Assembly: GCA_002438075.1 (NCBI GenBank)
Contig: DJSQ01000056.1
Location: 1-6,641, forward strand
DNA: 6,641 nt
DNA from: Clostridiales bacterium UBA6330
GTDB taxonomy: Bacteria; Bacillota; Clostridia; Oscillospirales; CAG-272
Direction of reading: 5' to 3'
Under the pieces are notes generated by a model. It had not been told where the DNA came from and searched no databases. It saw nothing but the letters and a program-made list of their open reading frames with translations. Positions within the stretch are counted from its first letter, which is position 1, and each line of letters begins with the position of its first letter. Positions 1 through 6,596 of the stretch are shown piece by piece. The translations under genes were made by a program, and so were the position numbers.

Positions 1-77
1 TTCCCCCACAGGACCCCGCCGCCATAAAAAAGCGAGACAAATTTTCGCTCGTGTAACGGCGGGGTCCTGTGGGGGAA
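1..77. repeat. Long inverted repeat with 21-bp perfect arms at the left edge
   Basis: Bases 1-21 are the exact reverse complement of bases 57-77, beginning TTCCCCCACAGG and ending CCTGTGGGGGAA. The 35-base centre is AT-richer and holds a second small stem, in which bases 31-37 pair with 43-49 and one pair is a G-T wobble. RNA from either strand would fold into a long GC-rich rod. No T-run follows the right arm on the plus strand, so it does not look like a classical intrinsic terminator in that direction. The left arm begins at base 1, so the repeat may continue outside the window. It could be a palindromic intergenic element or the 3' end structure of a neighbour that cannot be seen. Confidence 0.85.
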
Positions 78-95
78 GTTCGGGGAGGGTGAGGG
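71..95 (+). other. Putative G-quadruplex-forming G-runs
   Basis: Four G-runs lie on the plus strand at 71-75, 82-85, 87-89 and 93-95, with loops of 6, 1 and 3 bases. This fits the usual G3+N1-7 motif. Further G-runs follow in the purine-rich stretch up to 114. The first run is also part of the right arm of the 1-77 inverted repeat, so a quadruplex and that hairpin would compete. Nothing in the sequence shows that a quadruplex forms, and G-runs are expected by chance in such a GC-rich palindromic stretch. Confidence 0.3.
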
Positions 96-98
96 AGG

Positions 99-149
99 CT
101 TGGAGGGAGAGGGGACCCCCGCCGAAAGGGGGTCCCCTCTCCCTCCAAG
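99..149. repeat. Perfect 22-bp hairpin upstream of the glycosidase gene
   Basis: Bases 99-120 pair perfectly with 128-149 around a 7-base loop, GCCGAAA. The left arm is purine-rich (CTTGGAGGGAGAGGGG followed by ACCCCC). The following bases, GCCTTTCCC, give only a three-base T-run, so terminator activity on the plus strand would be weak or need a factor. It sits about 84 bases upstream of the promoter -35 box, so it is not part of the glycosidase mRNA leader. It may insulate that promoter from upstream transcription or be a dispersed palindromic repeat. Confidence 0.85.
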
Positions 150-232
150 GCCTTTCCCATTCCTGCGTAATTATCGCCAAAAAGCTGCACAATTGCCGTG
201 AAAAAATGGAAGAAATGTGGGGCGGAATTCTA

Positions 233-261
233 TTGACATCGGAGGAAAAGCATGGTATAAT
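233..261 (+). promoter_or_regulatory. Consensus sigma-A promoter with extended -10
   Basis: TTGACA at 233-238 and TATAAT at 256-261 are both exact consensus hexamers with the ideal 17-base spacer. TG at 253-254 adds an extended -10 element (TGGTATAAT). The expected transcription start is near base 268, giving a leader of about 27 bases before the ATG at 295. A promoter this close to consensus should be strong unless repressed. No clear operator palindrome or catabolite-response element was recognised between 150 and 294. Confidence 0.9.
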
Positions 262-279
262 AAATCCAGTAATTTCCCC

Positions 280-294
280 GGAGGTACGGTGAAT
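280..294 (+). promoter_or_regulatory. Ribosome binding site that sets the glycosidase start
   Basis: GGAGG at 280-284 lies 10 bases before the ATG at 295. An in-frame GTG at 289 lies only 4 bases from it, too close to be the better start. The in-frame ATG at 217 is upstream of the promoter and cannot be in the main transcript. Confidence 0.75.
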
Positions 295-2370
295 ATGTTT
301 CGGACAGCAAAGCCGATTTATGTAAAAGAATTGAGCGGCGTGATGAACGCCTTTGCAACCTTTGCGGCGCAGGTTGACTCCCTTTCGGGCGCGGAGCTGC
401 ACATCTGTGCGGCGGACCTTTACCGCGTGTCGGTCAACGGGCGCTTTGTCGCGGCGGGACCCGCAAGAACCGCTAAGGGCTACGCCCGCATGGACTGCAT
501 CCCGCTGGACGGGCTGGGCAGAAAGTCGGGAAACCAGATTATCATTTCGGTCCTCGGCTACGGTTGCCGCTCGCTTTCCACCGTCCTGCAACCCATGTTC
601 CTCTGGGCGGAGGTCGTGCGCGACGGCGAGGTCCTTGCCGCAACGGGGCGGGACTTCGATTGCTTCCTCTCCGATGCAAAAAAGCGGAAATGCGCGCGCT
701 ACTCGGTCCAGCGCCACTTCGTGGAGGAATGGGATCTGCGCAACTCGCTCTACGGGCGCGCAACTCCCGTGGCGGTTATGGAGAACCCGCCAAAGGTCAT
801 CGCGCGCACCGCACCCTATCCGTCCTACGCCGACGTTCCCATGTCCTGCGCGGCATCGGTCGGACGCTTTGAAGCCGACCCGAACGCGGAGATACGGAAG
901 AAGGTGTATTCCTTCCAGCCCTCCGAGCGCTGGGGGCGCTACCCCGAGGAAGAGGTGGAGCGGCACTCCTTCGATTGGGTGCAGGGACAGAAGCAGATAC
1001 GGGAGGCGGGGCTGACCGCACTGCCGCTCGGCGTTGCGGAGGGGCACTACGCGATTTTTGAGTTTTCCCGCATGGAAACGGGCTTTTTGCACCTCTTCGG
1101 AACCGCACAGGACGGGACCGAGGTCGTTGTGGCGTTCTCCGAGGACGCATCGCCCGACCGCTTTGTGTTCACCGATATGCACGCGTGCAACGTGGTCGAC
1201 CTGACCCTCGGCGGGCGGTTCGATTTCCTGACCTTTGAGCCGTACACGCTGAAATATGCGGCGGTCTTTGTCAAAAAAGGTGACCTCTGGCTGGACGGCT
1301 TCGGGGTCAAGAGCTTTGCGGGGGATGTGACGGGCATCACGGTCCCCGAGGCGATCACCGACCCCTGCCTGCGCGAAATTTACGCGGGCGCGGTACGGAC
1401 CTTTGCGCATAACGCGGTCGACCTCTACACCGATTGCCCCTCGCGCGAGCGTGCGGGCTGGCTCTGCGACAGCTACTTCACGGGCAAGGTGGAGTACTGC
1501 CTGCACGGGACCACGGCGGTCGAGGACGCGTTTCTGGAGAATTTCCGCCTGTTTGAAAACGAGGGCGAGTACCCCGAGGGCGTGCTTCCGATGTGCTATC
1601 CCTCCGAGCCGCAGGATGACGGAAAGTTCATTCCGCAGTGGACGATGTGGTATATTCTGGAGGTCGCGGACTACGTGCTGAACCGCGGGCACGGCGATGA
1701 CCGCGAAAAATTCCGCAAGTCGGTTTACGGATTGCTGGATTTCTACAGCCGCTACGAGAACGCGGACGGACTGCTCGAAAAGCTCCCGTCATGGAACTTT
1801 GTGGAGTGGAGCCGCGCGAACGGCTGGACGCAGGATGTCAGCTACCCGACCAACTTCCTCTACGCGGAGGTCCTGCGGTGCGTGGCGCGCCTGTTTGACG
1901 ACCGCGCGGCGGGTGAAAAGGCGGAGAAGGTTGCGCGGGAGACCGTGCGGCAGTCCTTTGACGGTCGGGTGTTCCTCGACCATGCCGTGCGGACGGACGG
2001 CGTGCTGACGCGGTGCGCGGACTGCTCCGAGGCGGGGCAATACTACGCAATTCTGTTCGGCGGAATCGACATGACCGCGCCCGAATATGCGGAGCTGCGG
2101 CATCTGGTGCTGGAGGTATTCGGTGCGGACCGCACCGTGATGCTGGAGGAGATTGCGCCCATCAATGCCTTCATCGGGGCATACCTGCGCTTGGAGGCAC
2201 TGCTGAAGATGGGCGAAAATGCGGCGGTCCTGCAAAGCCTGACCACCTTCTTCGGCGGCATGGCAGGGGAGACGGGAACGCTTTGGGAGTACCGCGAGCG
2301 CCACGGAAGCCGCGACCACGGCTTTGCTTCCTATGCACTGGTTGCCATGCGAAAGGCGCTCGGTATCTGA
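295..2370 (+). CDS. GH78-like alpha-L-rhamnosidase family glycosidase, C-terminally short
   Basis: This 691-residue protein most resembles glycoside hydrolase family 78, which hydrolyses terminal alpha-L-rhamnose from plant glycosides and polysaccharides by an inverting mechanism. The N-terminal part (about 35-120) resembles the galactose-binding-like N domain of rhamnosidases (LYRVSVNGRFVAAGPAR, then IIISVLGYG). The (alpha/alpha)6 catalytic barrel begins near 350 and carries DCPSRERAGWLCD, with acidic residues D380, E385 and D392 at the D-x4-E-x6-D spacing of the GH78 acid cluster. WNFVEW lies at 500-505. TLWEY with E665, followed by SRDHGF (H675), matches the region of the catalytic base. 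The protein ends 26 residues after E665, so the C-terminal beta-sandwich usual in GH78 is missing. There is no signal peptide or membrane segment, so it is probably cytoplasmic and acts on imported oligosaccharides. It stands alone behind its own strong promoter with no transporter or regulator in view. The fold family is fairly sure; rhamnose specificity is inferred. Confidence 0.75.
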   Translation: MFRTAKPIYVKELSGVMNAFATFAAQVDSLSGAELHICAADLYRVSVNGRFVAAGPARTAKGYARMDCIPLDGLGRKSGNQIIISVLGYGCRSLSTVLQPMFLWAEVVRDGEVLAATGRDFDCFLSDAKKRKCARYSVQRHFVEEWDLRNSLYGRATPVAVMENPPKVIARTAPYPSYADVPMSCAASVGRFEADPNAEIRKKVYSFQPSERWGRYPEEEVERHSFDWVQGQKQIREAGLTALPLGVAEGHYAIFEFSRMETGFLHLFGTAQDGTEVVVAFSEDASPDRFVFTDMHACNVVDLTLGGRFDFLTFEPYTLKYAAVFVKKGDLWLDGFGVKSFAGDVTGITVPEAITDPCLREIYAGAVRTFAHNAVDLYTDCPSRERAGWLCDSYFTGKVEYCLHGTTAVEDAFLENFRLFENEGEYPEGVLPMCYPSEPQDDGKFIPQWTMWYILEVADYVLNRGHGDDREKFRKSVYGLLDFYSRYENADGLLEKLPSWNFVEWSRANGWTQDVSYPTNFLYAEVLRCVARLFDDRAAGEKAEKVARETVRQSFDGRVFLDHAVRTDGVLTRCADCSEAGQYYAILFGGIDMTAPEYAELRHLVLEVFGADRTVMLEEIAPINAFIGAYLRLEALLKMGENAAVLQSLTTFFGGMAGETGTLWEYRERHGSRDHGFASYALVAMRKALGI

Positions 2371-2423
2371 ACGGGCGGTCCGCAGGATGCAAACGAAGAG
2401 CGCTTTATAATCGGGAGGTAAAC

Positions 2424-2475
2424 ATCCCCCCTCATCAGTCGCTAACGCGACAGCTTCCCCCCGAGGGGAAGCCTT
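2424..2475 (+). repeat. Palindromic repeat unit A (outer left arm)
   Basis: The first 39 bases match the inverted copy at 2793-2845 exactly; the rest differs by one indel and one substitution. The unit holds two small hairpins: GTCGC/GCGAC (2438-2451, TAAC loop) and GCTTCCCC/GGGGAAGC (2453-2472, CCGA loop). Confidence 0.9.
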
Positions 2476-2479
2476 CCTT
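2453..2479 (+). terminator. Possible terminator for the glycosidase gene inside repeat A
   Basis: An 8-bp GC-rich stem with a 4-base loop (2453-2472) is followed by CTTCCTT, a pyrimidine but broken T tail. It lies about 83 bases after the TGA at 2368. No better intrinsic terminator is seen after the gene, so this repeat hairpin, or the similar one in repeat B, may end the transcript. The tail is weak. Confidence 0.3.
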
Positions 2480-2532
2480 ACACTGCTCGAACATGGCAAA
2501 TATCATTTTGCGTTGTGGTTTACCTTTGCGAT

Positions 2533-2584
2533 CCGCCCTCATCCGTCGCCTTCGGCGACACCTTCCCCCTTGAAGGGGAAGGCT
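2533..2584 (+). repeat. Palindromic repeat unit B (inner left arm)
   Basis: It matches the reverse complement of 2686-2737 at 51 of 52 bases. Its two hairpins are GTCGCC/GGCGAC (2545-2559, TTC loop) and CCTTCCCC/GGGGAAGG (2561-2582). It has the same plan as unit A, with the shared core CCCTCATC, then GTCGC, GCGACA and CTTCCCC, so A and B are members of one family. Confidence 0.9.
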
Positions 2585-2685
2585 TCCGCAGGTTCTGCAA
2601 GCTGTCTAAAGAGTGCTTCAAACTTTATATTTATCAAAAAGTATTCTTCAAAAAAGCAAGTTCAAATGAGAGAGTTACGCACCAT

Positions 2686-2737
2686 AGCCTTCCCCTTCAA
2701 GGGGGAAGGTGGCGCCGAAGGCGACGGATGAGGGCGG
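2686..2737 (-). repeat. Palindromic repeat unit B' (inner right arm)
   Basis: Inverted copy of 2533-2584. The only difference is in the first hairpin, where the plus strand reads GGCGCCGAAGGCGAC and one stem pair is lost relative to B. Confidence 0.9.
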
Positions 2738-2792
2738 GCAATATTGTTCCCGCTCATTGCCTTGTCATGTAGTACGAAAGGAATCTCGCAAA

Positions 2793-2845
2793 AAGGCTTC
2801 CCCTTGGGGGGGAAGCTGTCGCGTTAGCGACTGATGAGGGGGGAT
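2793..2845 (-). repeat. Palindromic repeat unit A' (outer right arm)
   Basis: Inverted copy of 2424-2475 with one extra base in the G-run (seven G against six C in A) and one substitution beside it. Both small hairpins are kept: GCTTCCCC/GGGGAAGC at 2796-2816 and GTCGC/GCGAC just downstream. Confidence 0.9.
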
Positions 2846-2880
2846 AAATCCGCACGCACCACAAAAGTATAGATTGACCG

Positions 2881-2936
2881 AAAGCACAACAGCAACCCCC
2901 GCAGAGCATTCTGTAACACAGAACGTTCTGCGGGGG
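2881..2936 (-). terminator. Intrinsic terminator of addA
   Basis: Bases 2896-2914 and 2918-2936 form a 19-bp stem (CCCCCGCAGA at its base) with two non-Watson-Crick positions and a 3-base loop. Read on the minus strand, it starts 6 bases after the TAA stop of addA (2943-2945) and is followed by TTGCTGTTGTGCTTT, a T-rich but interrupted tail. Position right after the stop and stem strength support it as the addA terminator. Confidence 0.75.
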
Positions 2937-2942
2937 CTTCCG

Positions 2943-5900
2943 TTATCCGAAGCGGTGCATATCCACCGTCAGCGGAATGACCGTGCCGAGGGGGAAGGAA
3001 TAGATACCGAGAAGGTCGGGGTCCCTGCCGAACAGCCCGCGCGCGGCAAGCGCGTAACAGGCGAGCTGGTTTCCGTGCCGCAGGGAGAGGTCGCGCGAAA
3101 GAATCGCGGGGTCGGCGCATTCCGCATCGGTCAGACGGTCGGTCTTGTAGTCGTACAGACGGAGCGTGCCATCGGGCATGATGAGAATCAGGTCAATGGA
3201 CCCCTGCACGAACACCGTTTCCCGCTCCAAGCCCGCAAAGCGCTCGGGGTGGCGGGTCAGCGCGGTCAGCGGCAGATTCAGACCGAATTTCTGCTCCCGT
3301 AGGACCTCCTTTGCGCGCAGAATGTCCTCCATCAGCGCGCTGTCTCGGAAGCGCTCCAGTCGCGGGCGGTCCAACAGCGCCGCAGTCCGCTCGTGCAGAA
3401 TGTTGGCGCGTGACAGCCGCTCGATTTCCGCCTCCGTGCCGTGCTCCTTCCAAAGGCGGAAGTCGCAAGCCTCCGCAAACGCGTGCATCGCGGTGCCGAC
3501 CTCGGTCGGTGCCGCTTTTTTGCGGTCGCGGAGCAGGGTGTCAAAGTCGGTTGCCTGTGACTGCATCAGGTCAATCGCCGCCGCAAGCGCCTCGGGGCTG
3601 TCCTCGCCGTCCTCCCCGTCGGTTATGCGGTCCAAGAGGTCGGGGGAGAGTTTGGATGCCGCCGCTTTGGTGGGAACCCGTTGCAGCGCCGCAAAGCGAT
3701 AGGAAACGGGCGCGGCTTCGGCAGTTGGCGCCTCTTCTGCTGTCTCCGCAGGGGTGTTTTCCAAAGCGACCTTCGCGGTCGGCTCGGCTTGTGGAATTGC
3801 CTCATCGGGCGGTACGACCTGTACCCCGAAGGGGCAGTCCCCGCCGCCGTTTTGGAGCGCGGCAAGAATCCAGACCATCCGACTGCCCGCGCCGAGAATC
3901 GAGGACCGCGCACCGTGGCGAATCAGGGAAGCGGTTTTCATCAGGTTTTCCGCTTTGGCGCGCCCGATGAGATTGCCCGTGACGTACAGCCGCTCCCGCG
4001 CGCGGGTCAGCGCAACATAAAGGTTGCGGATTTCCTCCTCGCGTTCCTCCTCGCGGATGGCTTCGGTGACTGCCGAGAGCAGGACCGTCGGCTCGTTCTC
4101 GCCCGTTTCGGGATTGAAGAGCGCGGACGCGCACCCAACCGATTTGTGGAACAGGAGCGGCTCCGAAAAGCTCTTGCGGCTGAACTGCGAGCCACAGCCC
4201 GCAAGGATTACCACGGGGAATTCCAGCCCTTTGGATTTGTGGACCGTCATCAGCGTGACCGCATCCTCGCTTTTCTTGAAAACGCCCGCCGAAAGCTCGC
4301 CGCTGTCGCACAGCCGTGTGAAGTAGGCGAGAAAGCCGTACAGCCCGCACCATGAAAGCGACTGATAGGACCGCGCGCGGTCGTAAAGCGTACGCAATTC
4401 GGGCGAGGCGGCGTGCGGGGAAAGGCGCGGGTCGGAGAAGAGCAGACGCAGAAAACGGTCTGCGGGCTGGACCGCCGCAAGGGTGCGGTAATGCTCCAGC
4501 CACGCCACGAATGCGGCGGCTTTTTCGCGGCAGGGGTGCGCGTCCGATTCCGCGGCGGCGTACATGGCATCGTAGAGCGCGCGGCGGTCGGGCGCGGCGG
4601 CGCGGATGTCACCCAGCTCCTCCAGCGAGAACCCGCCCGCAGGGGTCAGCAGGTATTCGGAAAGCGGCAGGTCACGGTAAGGATTGTCAACGGTGCGGAG
4701 CAGATTCAGCGTATCGGTCATGAGCGGAGAGGCGAGCAGATCGTCTCCCGCAGGGAGTGCCGCGGGAATGCCCCATGCCGCAAGTGCATCGGCAAAGACC
4801 TGCATCGGCGCGGCGGTCCGCGTCAGGATTGCGATATCGCGCGGGCGAATCGGGGAGCCGTCCTCCAGCCGCTCCTCGCGGAGCAGGCGCGCAACCTCGG
4901 CGGCAATCCACTGCGCCTCGCGGCTCGGGAGCTCCGTTCCGCTTTCCTCCGCCGCCTGCTTCTGCTCCTCGGTATAGGGCTCGAACAGCAGGGTGCGCAC
5001 CGGTTGCAGACTGCCCTCGGGGGACTGTTTGCCGCAGACCAGATCGTCCTGCGGGCGGTAGCCCACGCTGTCCTCGCAGGCGGAGAACAGGAAGGCGCAA
5101 ACGCGGTTTGCGTAGTCGATGACAGGTTGACTGCAACGGAAGTTTTCGGACATGAACACGCAGACCCCGCCCGTGTCGGTTTCGGTTTCCTTTTCGCTGT
5201 CGTAGAGCGGCAGGGCGCGGCGGTAGGCGGCAAAAATGGACGGCTCGCCGCCGCGAAAGCCGTAAATGCTTTGCTTGATGTCTCCGACCATAAAGCGCTT
5301 TTCGCCGCCGATGTCGGTGAAAATACGGTCCTGTATCGGGTTGACATCCTGATATTCATCGATGAAAACCGCATCGTAGCGGTCGGAGAGCGAGCGGGCA
5401 TAAGGGGTGGGGGAGCCGTCCGCGTTTTCCAGAAGTCGGCGGAGCAGGACGGGCATATCGTCAAAGGAGAGAATCCCGCGCGTGCGCTTCTCCGCGTCCA
5501 GCGCCTCGCCGAAGTCGGAAAAGAGGGTATGGAGCATCTCGCAGGCATCCGCATGGAGCAACAGCTGGTGGCGGATGTCCTCTTCCGACCATGCGAAAAA
5601 GTCGGCGCGGAGGTCCTTGACCGCTTCCTTCAGGTTGTCGCGCAAAGCCTTATAGGTTTCCAGCGCGGCGGGCTTTTCTCCGCGGACTGCGGGAAGCCGT
5701 CCTGTCTGGAGGTTGGTGACCAGTGTCCGCGCTTCGTGATAGGTTCCGTTCGTACAGGCGCGGAGGAGTGCGAGGCAGAAATCCGCGTCGCTGTGGATAC
5801 AGCCCTCGAATTTCGGCAAAAGGTCGTTGCCCGCGAGGTCATGCAGGACCGCGTCCAGACCGCGCAGGGTATCGGCGCAGAAGGTGGCAACGGTTTTGCA

Positions 5901-6596
5901 GACGTTTTTTCCCGCGTTTGATGCAAAGAAGTCGGTCTCCGCCGCTTGCCGCAGGTCCTCGGCGTTGGCAAGGAGCAGGGAAATGCCCTCGGGGTAGTTG
6001 GAAAAGCGGCGGTAGAAGCGCCAGAGCCGTTCGGTGAGTCCATCGTTGCGGCGGTTGCCGAGCAGGTGGTCCATCACGGCGGCAAAGCGGTTACCCGCGA
6101 GGCGCGCAAACGGGTGGCTCGGGTCTTGGGTATGGTCCTCGGTAAATCGGTCGTAGAGCTTGGAGACGGTATCCTCCATAATGGAGAGCGCCATTTCGTC
6201 CAGCTCCGCCTCGTCCGCGAGGCGGAAGGCTGGGGGAAGTCCGAGCTGTGCGAAGCCTGCGCGGACCTCCTCGCCGAAAAACGCGTCGATGGTGGAGATA
6301 TGCGCGCTCCCGAGCGAGAGGACCTGCCTTGAGAGGTGGGAATTTTCGGGGTCCGCCGCGAGTGCGTCACCGAGCGCTTTTGCAATGCGGCTTTTCAGCT
6401 CTGCCGCCGCCGCGCGGGTAAAGGTGACGATCAGAAGTCTCGAAAGCTCTGCGGGGTGCTCGGGGTCGGTCAGCATTCGGATGATGCGCTCGGTCAGGAC
6501 GCTTGTTTTTCCAGACCCTGCCGCCGCCGAGACGACCAGCAGTCGCCCCCGCAGTCTCATGGCATCCTCCTGCGATGCCGTCCATGTTCTTGCCAT
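2943..6596 (-). CDS. addA: AddA, helicase-nuclease subunit of the AddAB recombination complex
   Basis: AddA is the Firmicutes counterpart of RecB. With AddB it unwinds and resects double-strand breaks, up to Chi, for RecA loading, and degrades linear foreign DNA. The 1217 residues match the usual length (about 1230). UvrD-like superfamily 1 motifs appear in order: Q9; Walker A AAAGSGKT with K30; motif Ia VTFTRAAAAE (57-66); Walker B DEYQD (413-417); motif III VGDIKQSIYGFR (437-448); ENFR; motif V TVHKSKGLEF (784-793); motif VI LYVALTRARER (859-869). An Ala/Pro/Glu-rich linker (about 929-962) leads to a PD-(D/E)xK nuclease domain with H1038, D1135, DYK (D1149, K1151) and QLACYA. All key residues are intact. 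The ATG at 6596 is chosen because AAAGGAG lies 5 bases upstream; the in-frame TTG at 6623 has no such site. AddB is not visible, and its gene commonly precedes addA. Confidence 0.95.
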   Translation of the reverse strand: MARTWTASQEDAMRLRGRLLVVSAAAGSGKTSVLTERIIRMLTDPEHPAELSRLLIVTFTRAAAAELKSRIAKALGDALAADPENSHLSRQVLSLGSAHISTIDAFFGEEVRAGFAQLGLPPAFRLADEAELDEMALSIMEDTVSKLYDRFTEDHTQDPSHPFARLAGNRFAAVMDHLLGNRRNDGLTERLWRFYRRFSNYPEGISLLLANAEDLRQAAETDFFASNAGKNVCKTVATFCADTLRGLDAVLHDLAGNDLLPKFEGCIHSDADFCLALLRACTNGTYHEARTLVTNLQTGRLPAVRGEKPAALETYKALRDNLKEAVKDLRADFFAWSEEDIRHQLLLHADACEMLHTLFSDFGEALDAEKRTRGILSFDDMPVLLRRLLENADGSPTPYARSLSDRYDAVFIDEYQDVNPIQDRIFTDIGGEKRFMVGDIKQSIYGFRGGEPSIFAAYRRALPLYDSEKETETDTGGVCVFMSENFRCSQPVIDYANRVCAFLFSACEDSVGYRPQDDLVCGKQSPEGSLQPVRTLLFEPYTEEQKQAAEESGTELPSREAQWIAAEVARLLREERLEDGSPIRPRDIAILTRTAAPMQVFADALAAWGIPAALPAGDDLLASPLMTDTLNLLRTVDNPYRDLPLSEYLLTPAGGFSLEELGDIRAAAPDRRALYDAMYAAAESDAHPCREKAAAFVAWLEHYRTLAAVQPADRFLRLLFSDPRLSPHAASPELRTLYDRARSYQSLSWCGLYGFLAYFTRLCDSGELSAGVFKKSEDAVTLMTVHKSKGLEFPVVILAGCGSQFSRKSFSEPLLFHKSVGCASALFNPETGENEPTVLLSAVTEAIREEEREEEIRNLYVALTRARERLYVTGNLIGRAKAENLMKTASLIRHGARSSILGAGSRMVWILAALQNGGGDCPFGVQVVPPDEAIPQAEPTAKVALENTPAETAEEAPTAEAAPVSYRFAALQRVPTKAAASKLSPDLLDRITDGEDGEDSPEALAAAIDLMQSQATDFDTLLRDRKKAAPTEVGTAMHAFAEACDFRLWKEHGTEAEIERLSRANILHERTAALLDRPRLERFRDSALMEDILRAKEVLREQKFGLNLPLTALTRHPERFAGLERETVFVQGSIDLILIMPDGTLRLYDYKTDRLTDAECADPAILSRDLSLRHGNQLACYALAARGLFGRDPDLLGIYSFPLGTVIPLTVDMHRFG

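Larger units (their letters stand above)
2424..2845. repeat. Concentric nested inverted repeat (A-B-B'-A'), possible MITE-like element
   Basis: Outer arms 2424-2475 and 2793-2845 are inverted copies, and so are inner arms 2533-2584 and 2686-2737. Both pairs share nearly the same midpoint (about 2635). The spacers between outer and inner arms are 57 and 55 bases and the central loop is 101 bases. RNA across it would form one long interrupted rod. No transposase is encoded inside, so if mobile it would need one in trans. No convincing target-site duplication is visible: the flanks are GGTAAAC and AAATCC outside the outer pair, and GCGAT and GCAAT around the inner pair. It could equally be a REP/BIME-like cluster. 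Confidence 0.75.
2371..2942. other. Convergent intergenic region filled with palindromic repeats
   Basis: This 572-base gap separates two convergent genes. It holds four related ~52-base palindromic repeats arranged concentrically (2424-2845) and the addA terminator (2881-2936). The short open frames across it, including one at 2513-2731, are made almost entirely of repeat sequence and have no credible ribosome binding site. Bases 2371-2423 and 2846-2880 show nothing recognisable. The 2585-2685 centre is markedly AT-rich compared with the flanking genes. Confidence 0.8.

Noticed and set aside
89..292. A 67-codon open frame across the left-edge hairpin
   Set aside because: It is largely hairpin sequence, runs through the promoter and has no ribosome binding site.
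217..294. Upstream in-frame ATG at 217 as start of the glycosidase (717 residues)
   Set aside because: The ATG lies before the -35 box of the promoter, so the transcript would not contain it. The added 26 residues show no family similarity, and GGAGG precedes the ATG at 295.
2406..2423. TATAAT at 2406-2411 followed by GGGAGG, resembling a promoter and ribosome site cut by the repeat at 2424
   Set aside because: No -35 box is present at the right distance, the elements are too close together to work in sequence, and no interrupted coding frame resumes after 2845.
2513..2772. Two small open frames (72 and 85 codons) in the convergent intergenic region
   Set aside because: They are translated palindromic repeats B and B' with no supporting start signal.
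2424..2845. CRISPR array or insertion sequence
   Set aside because: Only four units in two opposing orientations with unequal spacers, and no transposase or Cas gene. The palindromic, inverted layout does not fit a CRISPR array.
4413..5921. A 502-codon open frame on the plus strand opposite addA
   Set aside because: It lies wholly antisense to a gene with every conserved AddA motif. Long antisense open frames arise in GC-rich genes because stop codons are rare in that frame. Its composition (Arg/Gly/Ala/Val-rich) shows no domain.
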